DNA of 29,308 bases. It comes from CAYOXM01 sp964407925 (GTDB lineage: Bacteria; Patescibacteriota; Patescibacteriia; SG8-24). The translations under genes were made by a program, and so were the position numbers. The notes beneath the pieces are model-generated. The model made no database searches, was not told the origin of the DNA, and saw only the letters and a program-made list of their open reading frames with translations. Shown here one piece after another: positions 1 to 8,600 of the stretch. The stretch's first letter is position 1. Each line of letters opens with the position of its first letter. The stretch covers positions 1 to 29,308 of the forward strand of contig CAYOXM010000015.1 of assembly GCA_964407925.1 (NCBI GenBank), in the 5' to 3' direction.

Positions 1-90
1 GGCGAGGAAGCCGATGATGCCGATGACGATGAGGAGCTCGATGAGCGTGAAGCCCCTCGAGGACGCCGAGTGTCGCTTTGCGGAGTGCAT
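1..90 (-). CDS. Type IV major-type prepilin, N-terminal fragment (cut by window edge)
   Basis: Only the first 30 codons are inside the window, reading leftward from an ATG at 90. They encode a 12-residue basic leader ending in Gly, then the prepilin peptidase cleavage site and the start of the hydrophobic pilin helix (G|FTLIELLIVIGIIGFLA), with the conserved Glu at +5. This is the class III (N-methylation) signature of secreted, membrane-stored pilin subunits. The 55 bp at 1-55 are identical to 1160-1214 in the neighbouring pilin gene, so the two are tandem paralogs. An extended -10 box lies about 40 bp upstream (129-137). The start codon sits in a CCTTATG context without a Shine-Dalgarno sequence. 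The mature domain cannot be judged because it lies outside the window. Confidence 0.9.
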   Translation of the reverse strand, partial: MHSAKRHSASSRGFTLIELLIVIGIIGFLA

Positions 91-128
91 AAGGCGGGGA
101 GCCGTAAGGGCGAGATTATGTCGCGGTA

Positions 129-137
129 ACTATAGCA
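129..137 (-). promoter_or_regulatory. Extended -10 promoter of the truncated pilin gene
   Basis: On the minus strand the sequence reads TGC-TATAGT, an extended -10 element about 40 bp upstream of the ATG at 90. No convincing -35 box is visible. The same TGC-TAnAnT pattern precedes several other genes in this window. Confidence 0.5.
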
Positions 138-162
138 GCGATTGACCGCCCTTCAAAATAAC

Positions 163-192
163 GAAAGCGCCCCGCAGGGGCGGGGCGCTTTC
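163..192 (-). terminator. Intrinsic terminator after the pilin gene
   Basis: A perfect 13-bp GC-rich stem (163-175 with 180-192) has a 4-nt loop. On the minus strand it is followed by a short T-rich run (GTTATTTTG). It lies 20 bp after the stop of the pilin ending at 212 and separates the two tandem pilin genes transcriptionally. Confidence 0.75.
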
Positions 193-211
193 AACCGGGT
201 GGCCTTGACGA

Positions 212-1246
212 TTAGCGCTTCACGCTGATCGTGGCGGTCTGTTCGCCGTCGCAGGCACCGATTTCGATACGGTTGCCGTTCGTGCGATGGAGGTAGTAGC
301 CGGTGTTGGTCGAGCCGAGCGTCGTGACGCCGATGGCCGGGTCCGCGCAGTCGGCGGACGTGGCGCAGATGGTCTCACCCGTGCCGCGCGGGTCGATCGG
401 CGCGGAGGCGATGTAGTTCGGGATGAGGCCGTTCTTCATGGCGTTCGTGACCGTGCCAGAGAAGGCGGGCGACGGCGTGGCAGAGCACGTGATGGAGGTC
501 GCGTTGGCGATGGTCGAGACGAGACACGTTCCGCCGGAGGCAGAGGTGAGCGTGTCGCCGACCTGGACCTGCGTGGAGAAGTTCGTGTTCAGGCCGGTGA
601 CGGTCGCGCCGGAGCTCGTCGCGGTACCCACGAGCGTGAAGGTGTCGGAGAGGTTCACGACGCAATTCTTCGAGCGGGCGACGACGGTCGCGGAGCTCCA
701 TGCCGGAGAAGGGGCAGCTGCGCACGTAAGCGCGGTGTTGCTTGCGATGCTGACGACTTCACACGGGCTGACGCCAGTGCTCGCGATGACGAGCGTGTCG
801 CCGACACGCACCGAGGTGAGAAAGTCAGAACCAGAGCCGGTGACCGCAGTACCCGAGCTCGAGGCGGTTCCCGCAATCGCACGCGCCGTATTGTCGATCG
901 TCACGCCGCAGCCGGGATAGTTCTCGGTGAGGCCGGCCGAGGCGCTGTCGCACTCGATGCCCGCGGTCGAGGTCACGATGACCTGCGAGTTCGTGGCGTG
1001 CGTGATCATCGGCGCGTCAGGAGCGCCGCTGTACAGCTTGCGGTCGTCGACCTGCTTGTTGAGGACGGCGTTCAGGATGGCGTTCGCCTCGGAGAAGCGG
1101 CGCGCGTCGCGGGAGTCCTGGATGCGCTTGACCGGGTCGACGGCGACGAGGACGGCGGCGGCGAGGAAGCCGATGATGCCGATGACGATGAGGAGCTCGA
1201 TGAGCGTGAAGCCCTGCTCCTTCTTTTGTGAATTACGGGCGTGCAT
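212..1246 (-). CDS. Type IV prepilin with two tandem Cys-containing beta modules
   Basis: A 344-aa prepilin-like protein. Residues 1-12 form a basic leader ending in Gly12. Cleavage before Phe13 leaves FTLIELLIVIGIIGFLAA with Glu at +5, followed by the amphipathic half of the pilin helix (to about residue 65). The C-terminal part is longer than usual for a pilin and contains an internal duplication: residues about 126-184 and 207-263 both follow GTAxSSGxxVTG...VGDTL...C(12 residues)C...PSPA. Each copy has two cysteines 13 positions apart (162/175 and 241/254), which fits one disulfide per module. Similar GT-SSGTTVTG...VGD modules are familiar from phage and viral structural proteins; that link is from memory. 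The gene has its own extended -10 (1319-1327) and a strong terminator. It is probably a fibre subunit, though a minor pilin is possible. Confidence 0.88.
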   Translation of the reverse strand: MHARNSQKKEQGFTLIELLIVIGIIGFLAAAVLVAVDPVKRIQDSRDARRFSEANAILNAVLNKQVDDRKLYSGAPDAPMITHATNSQVIVTSTAGIECDSASAGLTENYPGCGVTIDNTARAIAGTASSSGTAVTGSGSDFLTSVRVGDTLVIASTGVSPCEVVSIASNTALTCAAAPSPAWSSATVVARSKNCVVNLSDTFTLVGTATSSGATVTGLNTNFSTQVQVGDTLTSASGGTCLVSTIANATSITCSATPSPAFSGTVTNAMKNGLIPNYIASAPIDPRGTGETICATSADCADPAIGVTTLGSTNTGYYLHRTNGNRIEIGACDGEQTATISVKR

Positions 1247-1318
1247 AAAGGGTGCGTGGGTTATACGCGGAGCGATCCCGGCTACAGGAAAGTTATCCGC
1301 AGGTTATTGTCAGGAGTA

Positions 1319-1327
1319 AATATAGCA
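1319..1327 (-). promoter_or_regulatory. Extended -10 promoter of the pilin gene
   Basis: The minus strand reads TGC-TATATT about 70 bp upstream of the ATG at 1246, giving a leader of roughly 65 nt that ends in CCCACGCACCCTTTATG. No clear -35 is seen. It belongs to the same extended -10 family as the pilC and kinase promoters. Confidence 0.45.
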
Positions 1328-1364
1328 GACTTTTCCGCCAACGCCTAAGCCGCTTGTTCCCTCT

Positions 1365-1724
1365 TTACGGAGCAGGGGCCGGGGCGGGAGCGGCGGCGTC
1401 AGGGGCCGAAAGCGGAGCTTCCGGGGCGGGAGCGGCGGCTTCGTCAGCGGGTTGCTCGGGAGCCGGGACGTTGGCCGCATTACTCGGAATGTTCTGCTTG
1501 GTCGAACACAATTTGCCTTGGAAAATCATCCACGGGACGAGGATGATGGCCGCGACAGCGGCACCGGCGACGAAACCGGCGAGGGCGGTGGCCCACTTAT
1601 TGCCGATCTTCATCATGGGCTTGGTACCCATGCCCATCTGCTTGCAGCAGTCGGGATTGCACACGAAGGCCCCGTGGCCCTCCTGTGACGGCTTGGACGG
1701 AGCCGAAGGAGCTTGGTTCTCCAT
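1365..1724 (-). CDS. Small single-pass membrane protein with Cys-rich N-terminus and Pro/Ala-rich tail
   Basis: A 119-aa protein from ATG 1724. An in-frame ATG at 1763 is unlikely because the -10 box lies between the two. The N-terminal ~40 residues are polar and contain a C(x3)CC cluster followed by Lys and Met. One hydrophobic segment (about residues 44-66) follows, then a ~50-residue tail of Pro, Ala and Glu (repeats such as APAPAPAP). The tail is low complexity like the linker of the neighbouring PilM protein. No family is recognised. Its position between pilM and the pilins, with its own promoter, suggests an accessory role at the pilus base, but this is inference. The Cys cluster could bind a metal. 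Confidence 0.7.
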   Translation of the reverse strand: MENQAPSAPSKPSQEGHGAFVCNPDCCKQMGMGTKPMMKIGNKWATALAGFVAGAAVAAIILVPWMIFQGKLCSTKQNIPSNAANVPAPEQPADEAAAPAPEAPLSAPDAAAPAPAPAP

Positions 1725-1753
1725 AAGGTAGTTAGGGAGCGAATTACCGCCTA

Positions 1754-1762
1754 AGTATAGCA
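1754..1762 (-). promoter_or_regulatory. Extended -10 promoter for the small membrane protein
   Basis: The minus strand reads TGC-TATACT preceded by a run of A residues, 30 bp upstream of the ATG at 1724. It is the closest match to the sigma-70 -10 consensus among the T4P promoters here. There is no clear -35. Confidence 0.55.
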
Positions 1763-1803
1763 TTTTTTCGGCTCCCCGCCAAGTTTCCTCCTTATTTTTC
1801 GCC

Positions 1804-4512
1804 TTATTGTTTGACGATCGGCGCCTCGATGCGGATTTCCGCCTGTTCCGGCGTCGGGTACGCCTGGACGATATAGAGCGGCGTGCCGAGGGCGTAATCG
1901 ACGGGGTTCAGGCCGGCGGGGAGGGCGTCAGACATCGCCTTTTCGAGGAGCGGTCCGATGGCCTTCTCGGGGACGAGCATGGCGCGGAAGCGCAGGGAGA
2001 GGGTGAGGGTGAACTTCTCCGCCGCAGTACCGACTTTCGGCGCATCCGCGGAGAGCTCGGACGGCGTGACGAGGTCGGCCACGAGTTTTTCGCCGTCCGC
2101 GATCATCACGCCGAAGTTCGCTTCGGCTTCCTTCTTCAGCTTTTCGGTAAGCGCGGCCTTGGCGTTATCGATGTCGTCGGCGGAGACGCCCTTGCCCTTT
2201 CCGCCGCCGCCCGTCATCGCGACGTCGCTCTTGGCATAAATGTCCTTCTGGACCGACGGCGGCAGCCCGGGGATGGTGAACGTCGTCGGACCGATGTCCC
2301 CCGCCGGACCCGGCTGGTCGGCGGCGACCGCGACCTTGACCTCGCCGTTTGCGGGGATGGGCGAACCGGACTTCATACGGAAGAGCACGCCGTCCTTCGA
2401 AAGCAGGCGCGTCGTGGCGACGAAGGTGTACGGCTTCGAGGTCGTGTTGACGATGGTCGCGATGCCCGAAGCCTTGCCTGCCGTGGCGGAGGTCTCCCCC
2501 GTCGCCGGGAACGTGTCCTTCGCGGTCACGTCGGTCTCGATGATTCGCGTCGCGACGACGGGCTTGTCGCCGGCGCCGTTCGTATTCGCGGCGAGCATCA
2601 CGACGACGCTCGCAGTCGCCGGCGCTTCTCCGGACGCGCCCGACGGCGGCGGAGCCGGCGCGGCGGGCGCGGCATCCTTCTTGCTGAAAAGGTTCACGAT
2701 GAACGACGGTGGCTTCGGCACGCCGTTCTTCTTGACGAACATGAAGATTCCCCCGGCGGCGGCAAGGAAGAGCACGACGACGAGGAGGAGCACCCACGGA
2801 ATGCGCAGTTTTGGACGGTTCACGAATGCCGGCGCGGGAGGACGATGCAGCAGGCCGCGGCGCGGAGCGGGGGTCTTGCTCAGGATGGACTCGATCGATC
2901 GGCGGCTCGCGGCCTTCGCGTCGTCAGGCCCGAGGACGTCATCGTCGCTCTCCGGGGGCTTCGTCGCGTCGATTTCCTCGACCGAACCGAGGATGTCGCC
3001 GATGCCATGACCGTAATCCAAATCATCGGAGCCTGAACCGGCGGGTTTCGGCGTCGGTTTCGGCAGCTCGAATGCGGGTTCGGGGGTGGTCGGAATCGAA
3101 GCGAGGCCGCCCATGACGTCGAGGGCGGAATCGGCCGCCTCCGGCTGCGGCGCGAGTGCGGGTGCGGGCTTGGCCGCCTTCTTGGGCGGCGAGACCGGCG
3201 TCGGTTCGGGCGCGGCCAAGACAGGTTCCGGCGCGGGCGGTTCCGACGGGGCAGGAGCCTCTATCTGCATGCGCACCGGTTCCGGCGCGGCGGGCGCGGC
3301 CGGTTCCGGCATCGTCACGGCCGGCTCGTCGGCCGCCTTCGACGCTCGCTTCTTCGGTTGTGGCTTTTTTCGTGTGACCATAGAGGTAAGTGATGCGAAG
3401 GCGTTACCGATGCCGCTAAAGACTCCCTGCAGCCCCTGCCCGCGTTGCCGCTGATCGGGCATCAGGTTGACCCCGGGCTTGTCGCGCACCCCTGCGGCAC
3501 GGAGCGCGAGGCCGACCGCCGCGGAGAACACGAGACCGCTTCTCTTGAGCGTTTCCGACTGCGGCACGAGCGACGCGTCGATGTCGCGGAGCGGATCGCC
3601 GGCGACCACCTCGATGTCGGAAAAGTTCGAAGCGACGTAGTCGCGGATGCCGGGGGTGAGGCTCGTGCCGCCGGCGAGGATGACCTTGCGGACCGGCCGG
3701 CCGGTCCTCTTCGCGTAGAACGCGAGCGTCCGCCGGATGTCGTCGATGATTTCGCCCATCGGGTGTTCCATGATGAGGAACAGCCGCCCGTCGTCGATGC
3801 CGGGGTCGAACCCCGCCTTCCGCCGCATCGCCTCGGCCTGCGAGAGCGACACGTTCAGGCGATGCTCGATCGCCGCGTTGAGCGCGTCGCCGCCGGACGC
3901 GACGTTCGAGCTGAAACGGATGCCGCCGCGGTCGACGACCGTGATGAGCGTCGTCCGCGCGCCGATGTCGGCGATGATCGCCGGTTCCTGCTCGGTCGGC
4001 GCGACGAGCGACCTCGCGAGCGCCATGGACTCCGCATCGAGGAAGAGCGGCTGGATTCCGGCGCGCAGGACGACGTCGCGATAGGCGCGCGCGTTCGGCT
4101 TTTCGACAGCCGCGTAGAACACCTCCTGCGTCTCCCCCTGGCGCGAGAGCGGCAGGAGCGCCTGTACCGTGTTCGGAACCGAGACCGGGAAGACGTCCTG
4201 CGCCTCGAGCGCGACCGCCTTGGTCGCGAGTTCGGGCGAGAGGGATGACGGCAGCGAGAACGTCTTGGAGTACGTCAGCGTCTCCGGAATCGAGACGCCG
4301 GCCTGAAGCTTTCCGAACTTCGGCCCGAACGCTGATCGGACCAGGGTCGCGAGCGCCTGCACGAGCCGGTCGGGCTCCGCGATGACGCCCTGCGTGACGA
4401 TGCCCGGCGGCAATTCGACGCGGGCGACGTGCGACAGCGCGACTCGGCCTTTCCTTTTAAGGAGCGCCGCAAGTTCCACCGACCTGTCGGAGATGTCCAG
4501 CCCGAAGGCCAT
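1804..4512 (-). CDS. pilM: PilM-like pilus adaptor fused to a transmembrane, baseplate-J-like domain
   Basis: A 902-aa protein. Residues 1 to about 355 are a PilM/FtsA-type actin-like ATPase fold: MAFGLDISDRSVEL at the start, the phosphate motif DIGARTT, and the adenosine-pocket motif LAGGTSLTPGI. A ~190-residue Pro/Ala/Glu-rich linker follows. A single transmembrane helix (about residues 567-592) leads to a ~305-residue C-terminal region resembling the baseplate J/gp47-like proteins of CPR genomes (VATTRLLSKDG, IGPTTFTIPG, a Gly-rich turn, then an alpha/beta domain). Ordinary PilM is about 350 aa, soluble, and recruits PilN and PilO. Neither partner gene is in this cluster, so the fused part may replace them. 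Alternative in-frame starts lie at 4521 and 4584. ATG 4512 fits the family N-terminus best, but 4521 shares a CCTTATG context with the pilin start. Confidence 0.85.
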   Translation of the reverse strand: MAFGLDISDRSVELAALLKRKGRVALSHVARVELPPGIVTQGVIAEPDRLVQALATLVRSAFGPKFGKLQAGVSIPETLTYSKTFSLPSSLSPELATKAVALEAQDVFPVSVPNTVQALLPLSRQGETQEVFYAAVEKPNARAYRDVVLRAGIQPLFLDAESMALARSLVAPTEQEPAIIADIGARTTLITVVDRGGIRFSSNVASGGDALNAAIEHRLNVSLSQAEAMRRKAGFDPGIDDGRLFLIMEHPMGEIIDDIRRTLAFYAKRTGRPVRKVILAGGTSLTPGIRDYVASNFSDIEVVAGDPLRDIDASLVPQSETLKRSGLVFSAAVGLALRAAGVRDKPGVNLMPDQRQRGQGLQGVFSGIGNAFASLTSMVTRKKPQPKKRASKAADEPAVTMPEPAAPAAPEPVRMQIEAPAPSEPPAPEPVLAAPEPTPVSPPKKAAKPAPALAPQPEAADSALDVMGGLASIPTTPEPAFELPKPTPKPAGSGSDDLDYGHGIGDILGSVEEIDATKPPESDDDVLGPDDAKAASRRSIESILSKTPAPRRGLLHRPPAPAFVNRPKLRIPWVLLLVVVLFLAAAGGIFMFVKKNGVPKPPSFIVNLFSKKDAAPAAPAPPPSGASGEAPATASVVVMLAANTNGAGDKPVVATRIIETDVTAKDTFPATGETSATAGKASGIATIVNTTSKPYTFVATTRLLSKDGVLFRMKSGSPIPANGEVKVAVAADQPGPAGDIGPTTFTIPGLPPSVQKDIYAKSDVAMTGGGGKGKGVSADDIDNAKAALTEKLKKEAEANFGVMIADGEKLVADLVTPSELSADAPKVGTAAEKFTLTLSLRFRAMLVPEKAIGPLLEKAMSDALPAGLNPVDYALGTPLYIVQAYPTPEQAEIRIEAPIVKQ

Positions 4513-4617
4513 TGTCCGCATAAGGCGAGACGGTTTCCGGGTTCCGCTTAAACACCCGTTATCGCCTCCATAGTACCACATCAAGGGGTAGCGGCGGAAT
4601 AACCTCCATCATTACTA

Positions 4618-4641
4618 AAGAGAGGGCGCGTGCCCTCTCTT
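4618..4641 (-). terminator. Hairpin terminator after the minor pilin operon
   Basis: A perfect 10-bp stem (4618-4627 with 4632-4641) with a GCGT loop lies 30 bp past the PilX-like stop. The T tract on the minus side is short (CTTTAGT), so it may be leaky. The 4513-4670 spacer holds this hairpin and the pilM leader. Confidence 0.55.
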
Positions 4642-4670
4642 ATTTCAGATCGAGGTTCGGCGTTCGCCGC

Positions 4671-5111
4671 TTATGGCGGATCCGTCTCCGACCATGCGGT
4701 GACTTCCCACGCCTTCGAGTTCAGCGCCGCGTTCTGCTTGAGGGTGAACGTCGCGGACACGCCCTTCGTATATACGTCGACGGTGGACGACGCGGTGACC
4801 GTACGCGTACCGCCCGAGCCGCTGACCGTCACGGTGCACGTGTTCCCGTCGATGGGTACCGTGCCGCCCGTGTAGCTCGAATTGTTTTTCAGGCGGTGGC
4901 TCGCCTCCTCGAGGCAGCTCATGGCGAGAGCGAGCGCCTGGCGTTCGCGGCCTGCTCCCGCGGAAATGACGAGCTCCGTCTGGCTGATGAACGCGATGGT
5001 AAGGCCGATCGTCAAAAGCGACGCACCCATGATGATGACGGTGATGAGGGCGACGACGCCGCGCTTAAAGCGGGAAGTCGAGAGCGGCGGATGGAGGGTA
5101 TTGGCGCGCAT
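4671..5111 (-). CDS. PilX-like minor pilin
   Basis: A 146-aa protein. After a ~16-residue basic N-terminus there is one long hydrophobic helix (about residues 17-45, RGVVALITVIIMGASLLTIG) of the PilX N-terminal type, without the Glu +5 of classical pilins. The rest is a small Ser/Thr/Gly-rich beta domain with two cysteines. The ATG at 5111 is 1 nt past the TGA of the PilW-like gene, so translation is probably coupled. In T4P systems PilX-like proteins join PilV, PilW and FimT in a priming and tip complex. Position and topology support this call more than sequence does. The last gene of the minor-pilin operon. Confidence 0.72.
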   Translation of the reverse strand: MRANTLHPPLSTSRFKRGVVALITVIIMGASLLTIGLTIAFISQTELVISAGAGRERQALALAMSCLEEASHRLKNNSSYTGGTVPIDGNTCTVTVSGSGGTRTVTASSTVDVYTKGVSATFTLKQNAALNSKAWEVTAWSETDPP

Positions 5112-5112
5112 A

Positions 5113-5664
5113 TCAAGAACCAAAGCCGTCGATGAGCGGGATGCGGACGGTCGTTTCAACGGTCGTTTCCGCGTTCAATTCCTCGAGATTGCCGACGTTC
5201 ACGTGCTTCACGCGCAGCCGCAGCCGGACCGCGCGCGTCTTGCCCGCGACGGAGACGTTGTCGACCTGGAACTCGAGCACCTCGACTTTGCTCCCCGTGA
5301 GCGGCAGGACGGGACCGGTCCCCTGCTTGACCGTCAGCACGCCCGCGGTGAGGGTGAAAATCGTAGGATTCGTGCCGCCGCTCGCCGTCGCGATCGACAG
5401 CGTCCCGGGACTCGAGCCAAACGTCGAGGAACCGACGTTTACCCCCGTCGAACCGCGGATTTCCGCTTCCATGCGCGCCATCGCGAACCGCGCGTTCTGC
5501 GCCACTTCCGCGACCGCCACGGCCTTGCTCTGCGTGCCGATGAACTCCATCGCGAACCGCGACACGGAAATCAGGATGATCCCGATGATGGCGACGTAAA
5601 TCAAGAACTCGAGGATGGTCGCTCCCCTGCCCCGCGCCGCGGGTTGTCGCTTATGGAAATTCAT
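5113..5664 (-). CDS. PilW/GspJ-like minor prepilin
   Basis: A 183-aa prepilin-like protein. The leader MNFHKRQPAARGRG precedes a cleavage site and pilin helix (ATILEFLIYVAIIGIILISV) with Glu at +5. The C-terminal domain is beta-rich and ends IDGFGS. The ATG at 5664 overlaps the TGA of the giant upstream gene in the form ATGA, a classic coupled start. GspJ/PilW family members fit this place, directly after the PilV/GspI-position gene. It would be membrane-stored and then incorporated at the fibre tip next to the giant pilin. Confidence 0.8.
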   Translation of the reverse strand: MNFHKRQPAARGRGATILEFLIYVAIIGIILISVSRFAMEFIGTQSKAVAVAEVAQNARFAMARMEAEIRGSTGVNVGSSTFGSSPGTLSIATASGGTNPTIFTLTAGVLTVKQGTGPVLPLTGSKVEVLEFQVDNVSVAGKTRAVRLRLRVKHVNVGNLEELNAETTVETTVRIPLIDGFGS

Positions 5665-8600
5665 TTGCGGTACGTGATTTCGAGCAGGTCGAGCTGCGGG
5701 GTCGCCATGATGTCGGTCGTGTTGAGGGTCGCCCGGTACTGCAGGTACTGCGCCGCGGGGACGGGAATGGCGATGCCGGTCGTGGTCGAAATCTCCGAAC
5801 TCCACGCCGACCAGGTGCCGTCGGGGACGGCGACGTTTCCGGAACGCACGGCGACGGTGAGAGTGGTGTTCGAAGGGATGACCGGAGTGAAGTAGACCGT
5901 GTCCCAAGACGCGCTGCCGGCATCGGTATTGAGCACGCTCGATACGAAAGTGCCGTTCGTGTAGTACGGACCGGGGTCCTTGAGGACCGTGCCGGAGAGA
6001 CCGACGATCCAGCCGTCAGTCGGCGTCTTGACCGTGATGCCGAACAGGTGTTCGGACGACGGCGACGTGTACGTCACCCAGGACGCGCCGTCGTACTTCA
6101 CGATGACGCCGGCGGTACCGACCGCCCAGGCTTCGCCCGCAGACCGCGCTTCGACGGACTCGAGCTGCACGGTCGTCGGCGACGGCTCGCTGACCCAGGC
6201 AGTGCCGTTCCACTTGATGATGACGCCTGACGCGCCGACCGCCCAGCCGAGCGACGTCGACACCATGTTTACGCCGAGCAGGTCCGTCGCGACAGGCGAA
6301 GCGACGGTCGTCCAGCTGACGCCGTCCCACCGGACGATGGTGCCGCCGACGCCGACGGCGAACCCGTCAGTGTCGGAGAGCATGGAGACGGCCCTGAGTT
6401 CGCTCGCCGTCGGGCTGGGGACGGTGCTCCACGAGCTGCCGTTCCAATGGATGATGTACCCGCCGACGCCGACGGCCGCCGCGAAGGACGCGGAGGGCAT
6501 GGAGACGCCGTTCAGCGCGGTGGATACCGGTGACGTGTCGAGCGCCCAAGCCGTGCCGTTCCACTTGATGATCTTGCCGATGTCGCCAACCGCGAAACCG
6601 AGGGAGGTCGAAGTCATGCTGATCGACTTGAGGTCGCTCACGACCGGTGACGTCTGGCTCGCCCACGTCGTGCCGTTGAAGTAGATGATGGTGCCGGACG
6701 CGCCGACCGCCCAGACGTTCGGCTGGTCGATGCCATCGACGTCATACAGGTCGTTGGACGTCGGCTTGCCGCGGACGAGGGTGATGTCGTTCAGGCTCGC
6801 CGTATTCATGCCGTTGCCGCTCGTATAAGTGGCGCGATACTGGAGGTAGCGGCCGGCGGGAGACGTGATGACCGAACCGCCGCTGCCGGAAAGCTCCGCG
6901 CTCCACGCCGACCACGTGCCGTCGGGGACGGCGACGTTGCCCGTGCGCGTCGCGACGGTTATGGACGTCGTCGCCGGCGAATTCGCGGTCCAGGCGACAG
7001 TGTTCCAAATGACCGACGTGCCGGCGTCGATGACCGAACCGGTGAAGGTCGCGGTCGCCGGATACGACGAAGTGCTGTAGTGATCGAACGTCCCCGTCAC
7101 GCCGCCGGCCCAGGCGTCGGTCGTCGTGCGGGCGAAAACGCAGTTGAGCTGTTGCGTCGTATTCGAGGTCGAGGCGGACCACGTCGCGCCGTCCCAGTGC
7201 CGGATCGTCCCTGCCGCGCCGACCGCCCAGCAGTCATTCGCGCCGGTGCAGGAGACGCCGAACAGGTTCTGCGCCGTGCCGCTCGTGACCGCGTTCCAGG
7301 CCGTGCCGTTCCAGCGGCGGATGACGCCGCCGTTCGCGACGGTCCAGCCGTCGGTCGCGGAGACCATGTCGACGGCGTTGTACTGCTCGGCCCCCGTGTC
7401 GACGAACTGCGACCACGTCGTGCCGACCAGGCGGACGATGCGCCCGCTGTCGGCGACGGCCCAGCAGTCGGTCGCGCTGACGCAGTCGATGCCGCGGAAC
7501 ACGTGCGTGCCGAGCGCGGCGACGAGCGTCCAAGAGCCGCTGTTGCGGCCGAAGACGTTGCCGTTCGCGCTCACGGCGAACAGGCTCGGCGACGAGGTGT
7601 CGTAATTCAAAGTGATGTCGTCGAGCGTCGACGTTGCATTTGGATCGGTCGTCGCAAGCGTCGCGCGATACTGGATGTACCTCGCGGACGGGGACGCTAT
7701 CGCGCTGCCCGACGAGGAGAGTTCCGCGCTCCACGCCGACCACGTGCCGTCGGGGACGGCCACGTTTCCCGTGCGCGTGGCGATGGTGAGCGTCGTGCTT
7801 CCCGGGAGCGTGCTCGTCCATGTCGCCGTCCCCCACGTCACGGTGGTTCCGCCATCAAAGACGCTCGAGGCATAGGTGCCGTTCGCGCCGTAATGCAGTT
7901 TATATTCGATAATGGTGCCGGCGGCGCCGACGGCGTACGCCTGCGAACCCGAGACCGTGCTTACGCCCGAGAGCGCGTTCGCCGTGGGCGACGTGGCGAC
8001 GCTCCACGCCGTACCGTTCCATGAAAGGATGACGCCTCCGGCGCCGACCGCCCAGCACTGGCTCGCGCCGGAGCAGGCGATGCCCGTCAGGTTGCTCGCC
8101 GTGCCGCTCGTGACCGTGTTCCAGGCCGTGCCGTTCCAGCGGCGGATGACGCCGCCGTTCGCGACGGTCCAGCCGTCGGTCGCGGAGACCATGTCGACGG
8201 CGTTGTACTGCTCGGCCCCCGTGTCGACGAACTGCGACCACGTCGTGCCGACCAGGCGGACGATGCGCCCGCTGTCGGCGACGGCCCAGCAGTCGGTCGT
8301 CGAAACGCAATCGACGCCCCTGAAGACGTGGGTACCGACGGCCGTGACGAGCGTCCACGAGCTGCCGTTGCGGCCGTAAATGTTGCCGTTCGCGCTCACC
8401 GCGAACAGGCTGATGGCCGACGTGTCGTACGTGAGCGTGACAGCGTCGAGCGTCGGCGTCGACCCGAGGGTGGTCGTCGTGAGCGTCACGCGGTACTGGA
8501 TGTAGCGGTTCCGCGGCGACACGATGGCACCGCCTGCGGGGTTCGTCTGGGTCGCGCTCCACGCCGACCACGTGCCGTCGGGGACGGCGACGCTTCCGGT

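Noticed and set aside
1764..1803. Terminator after pilM
   Set aside because: The small GGC/GCC hairpin is followed by A residues on the minus strand, not T, so it does not fit an intrinsic terminator for leftward transcription.
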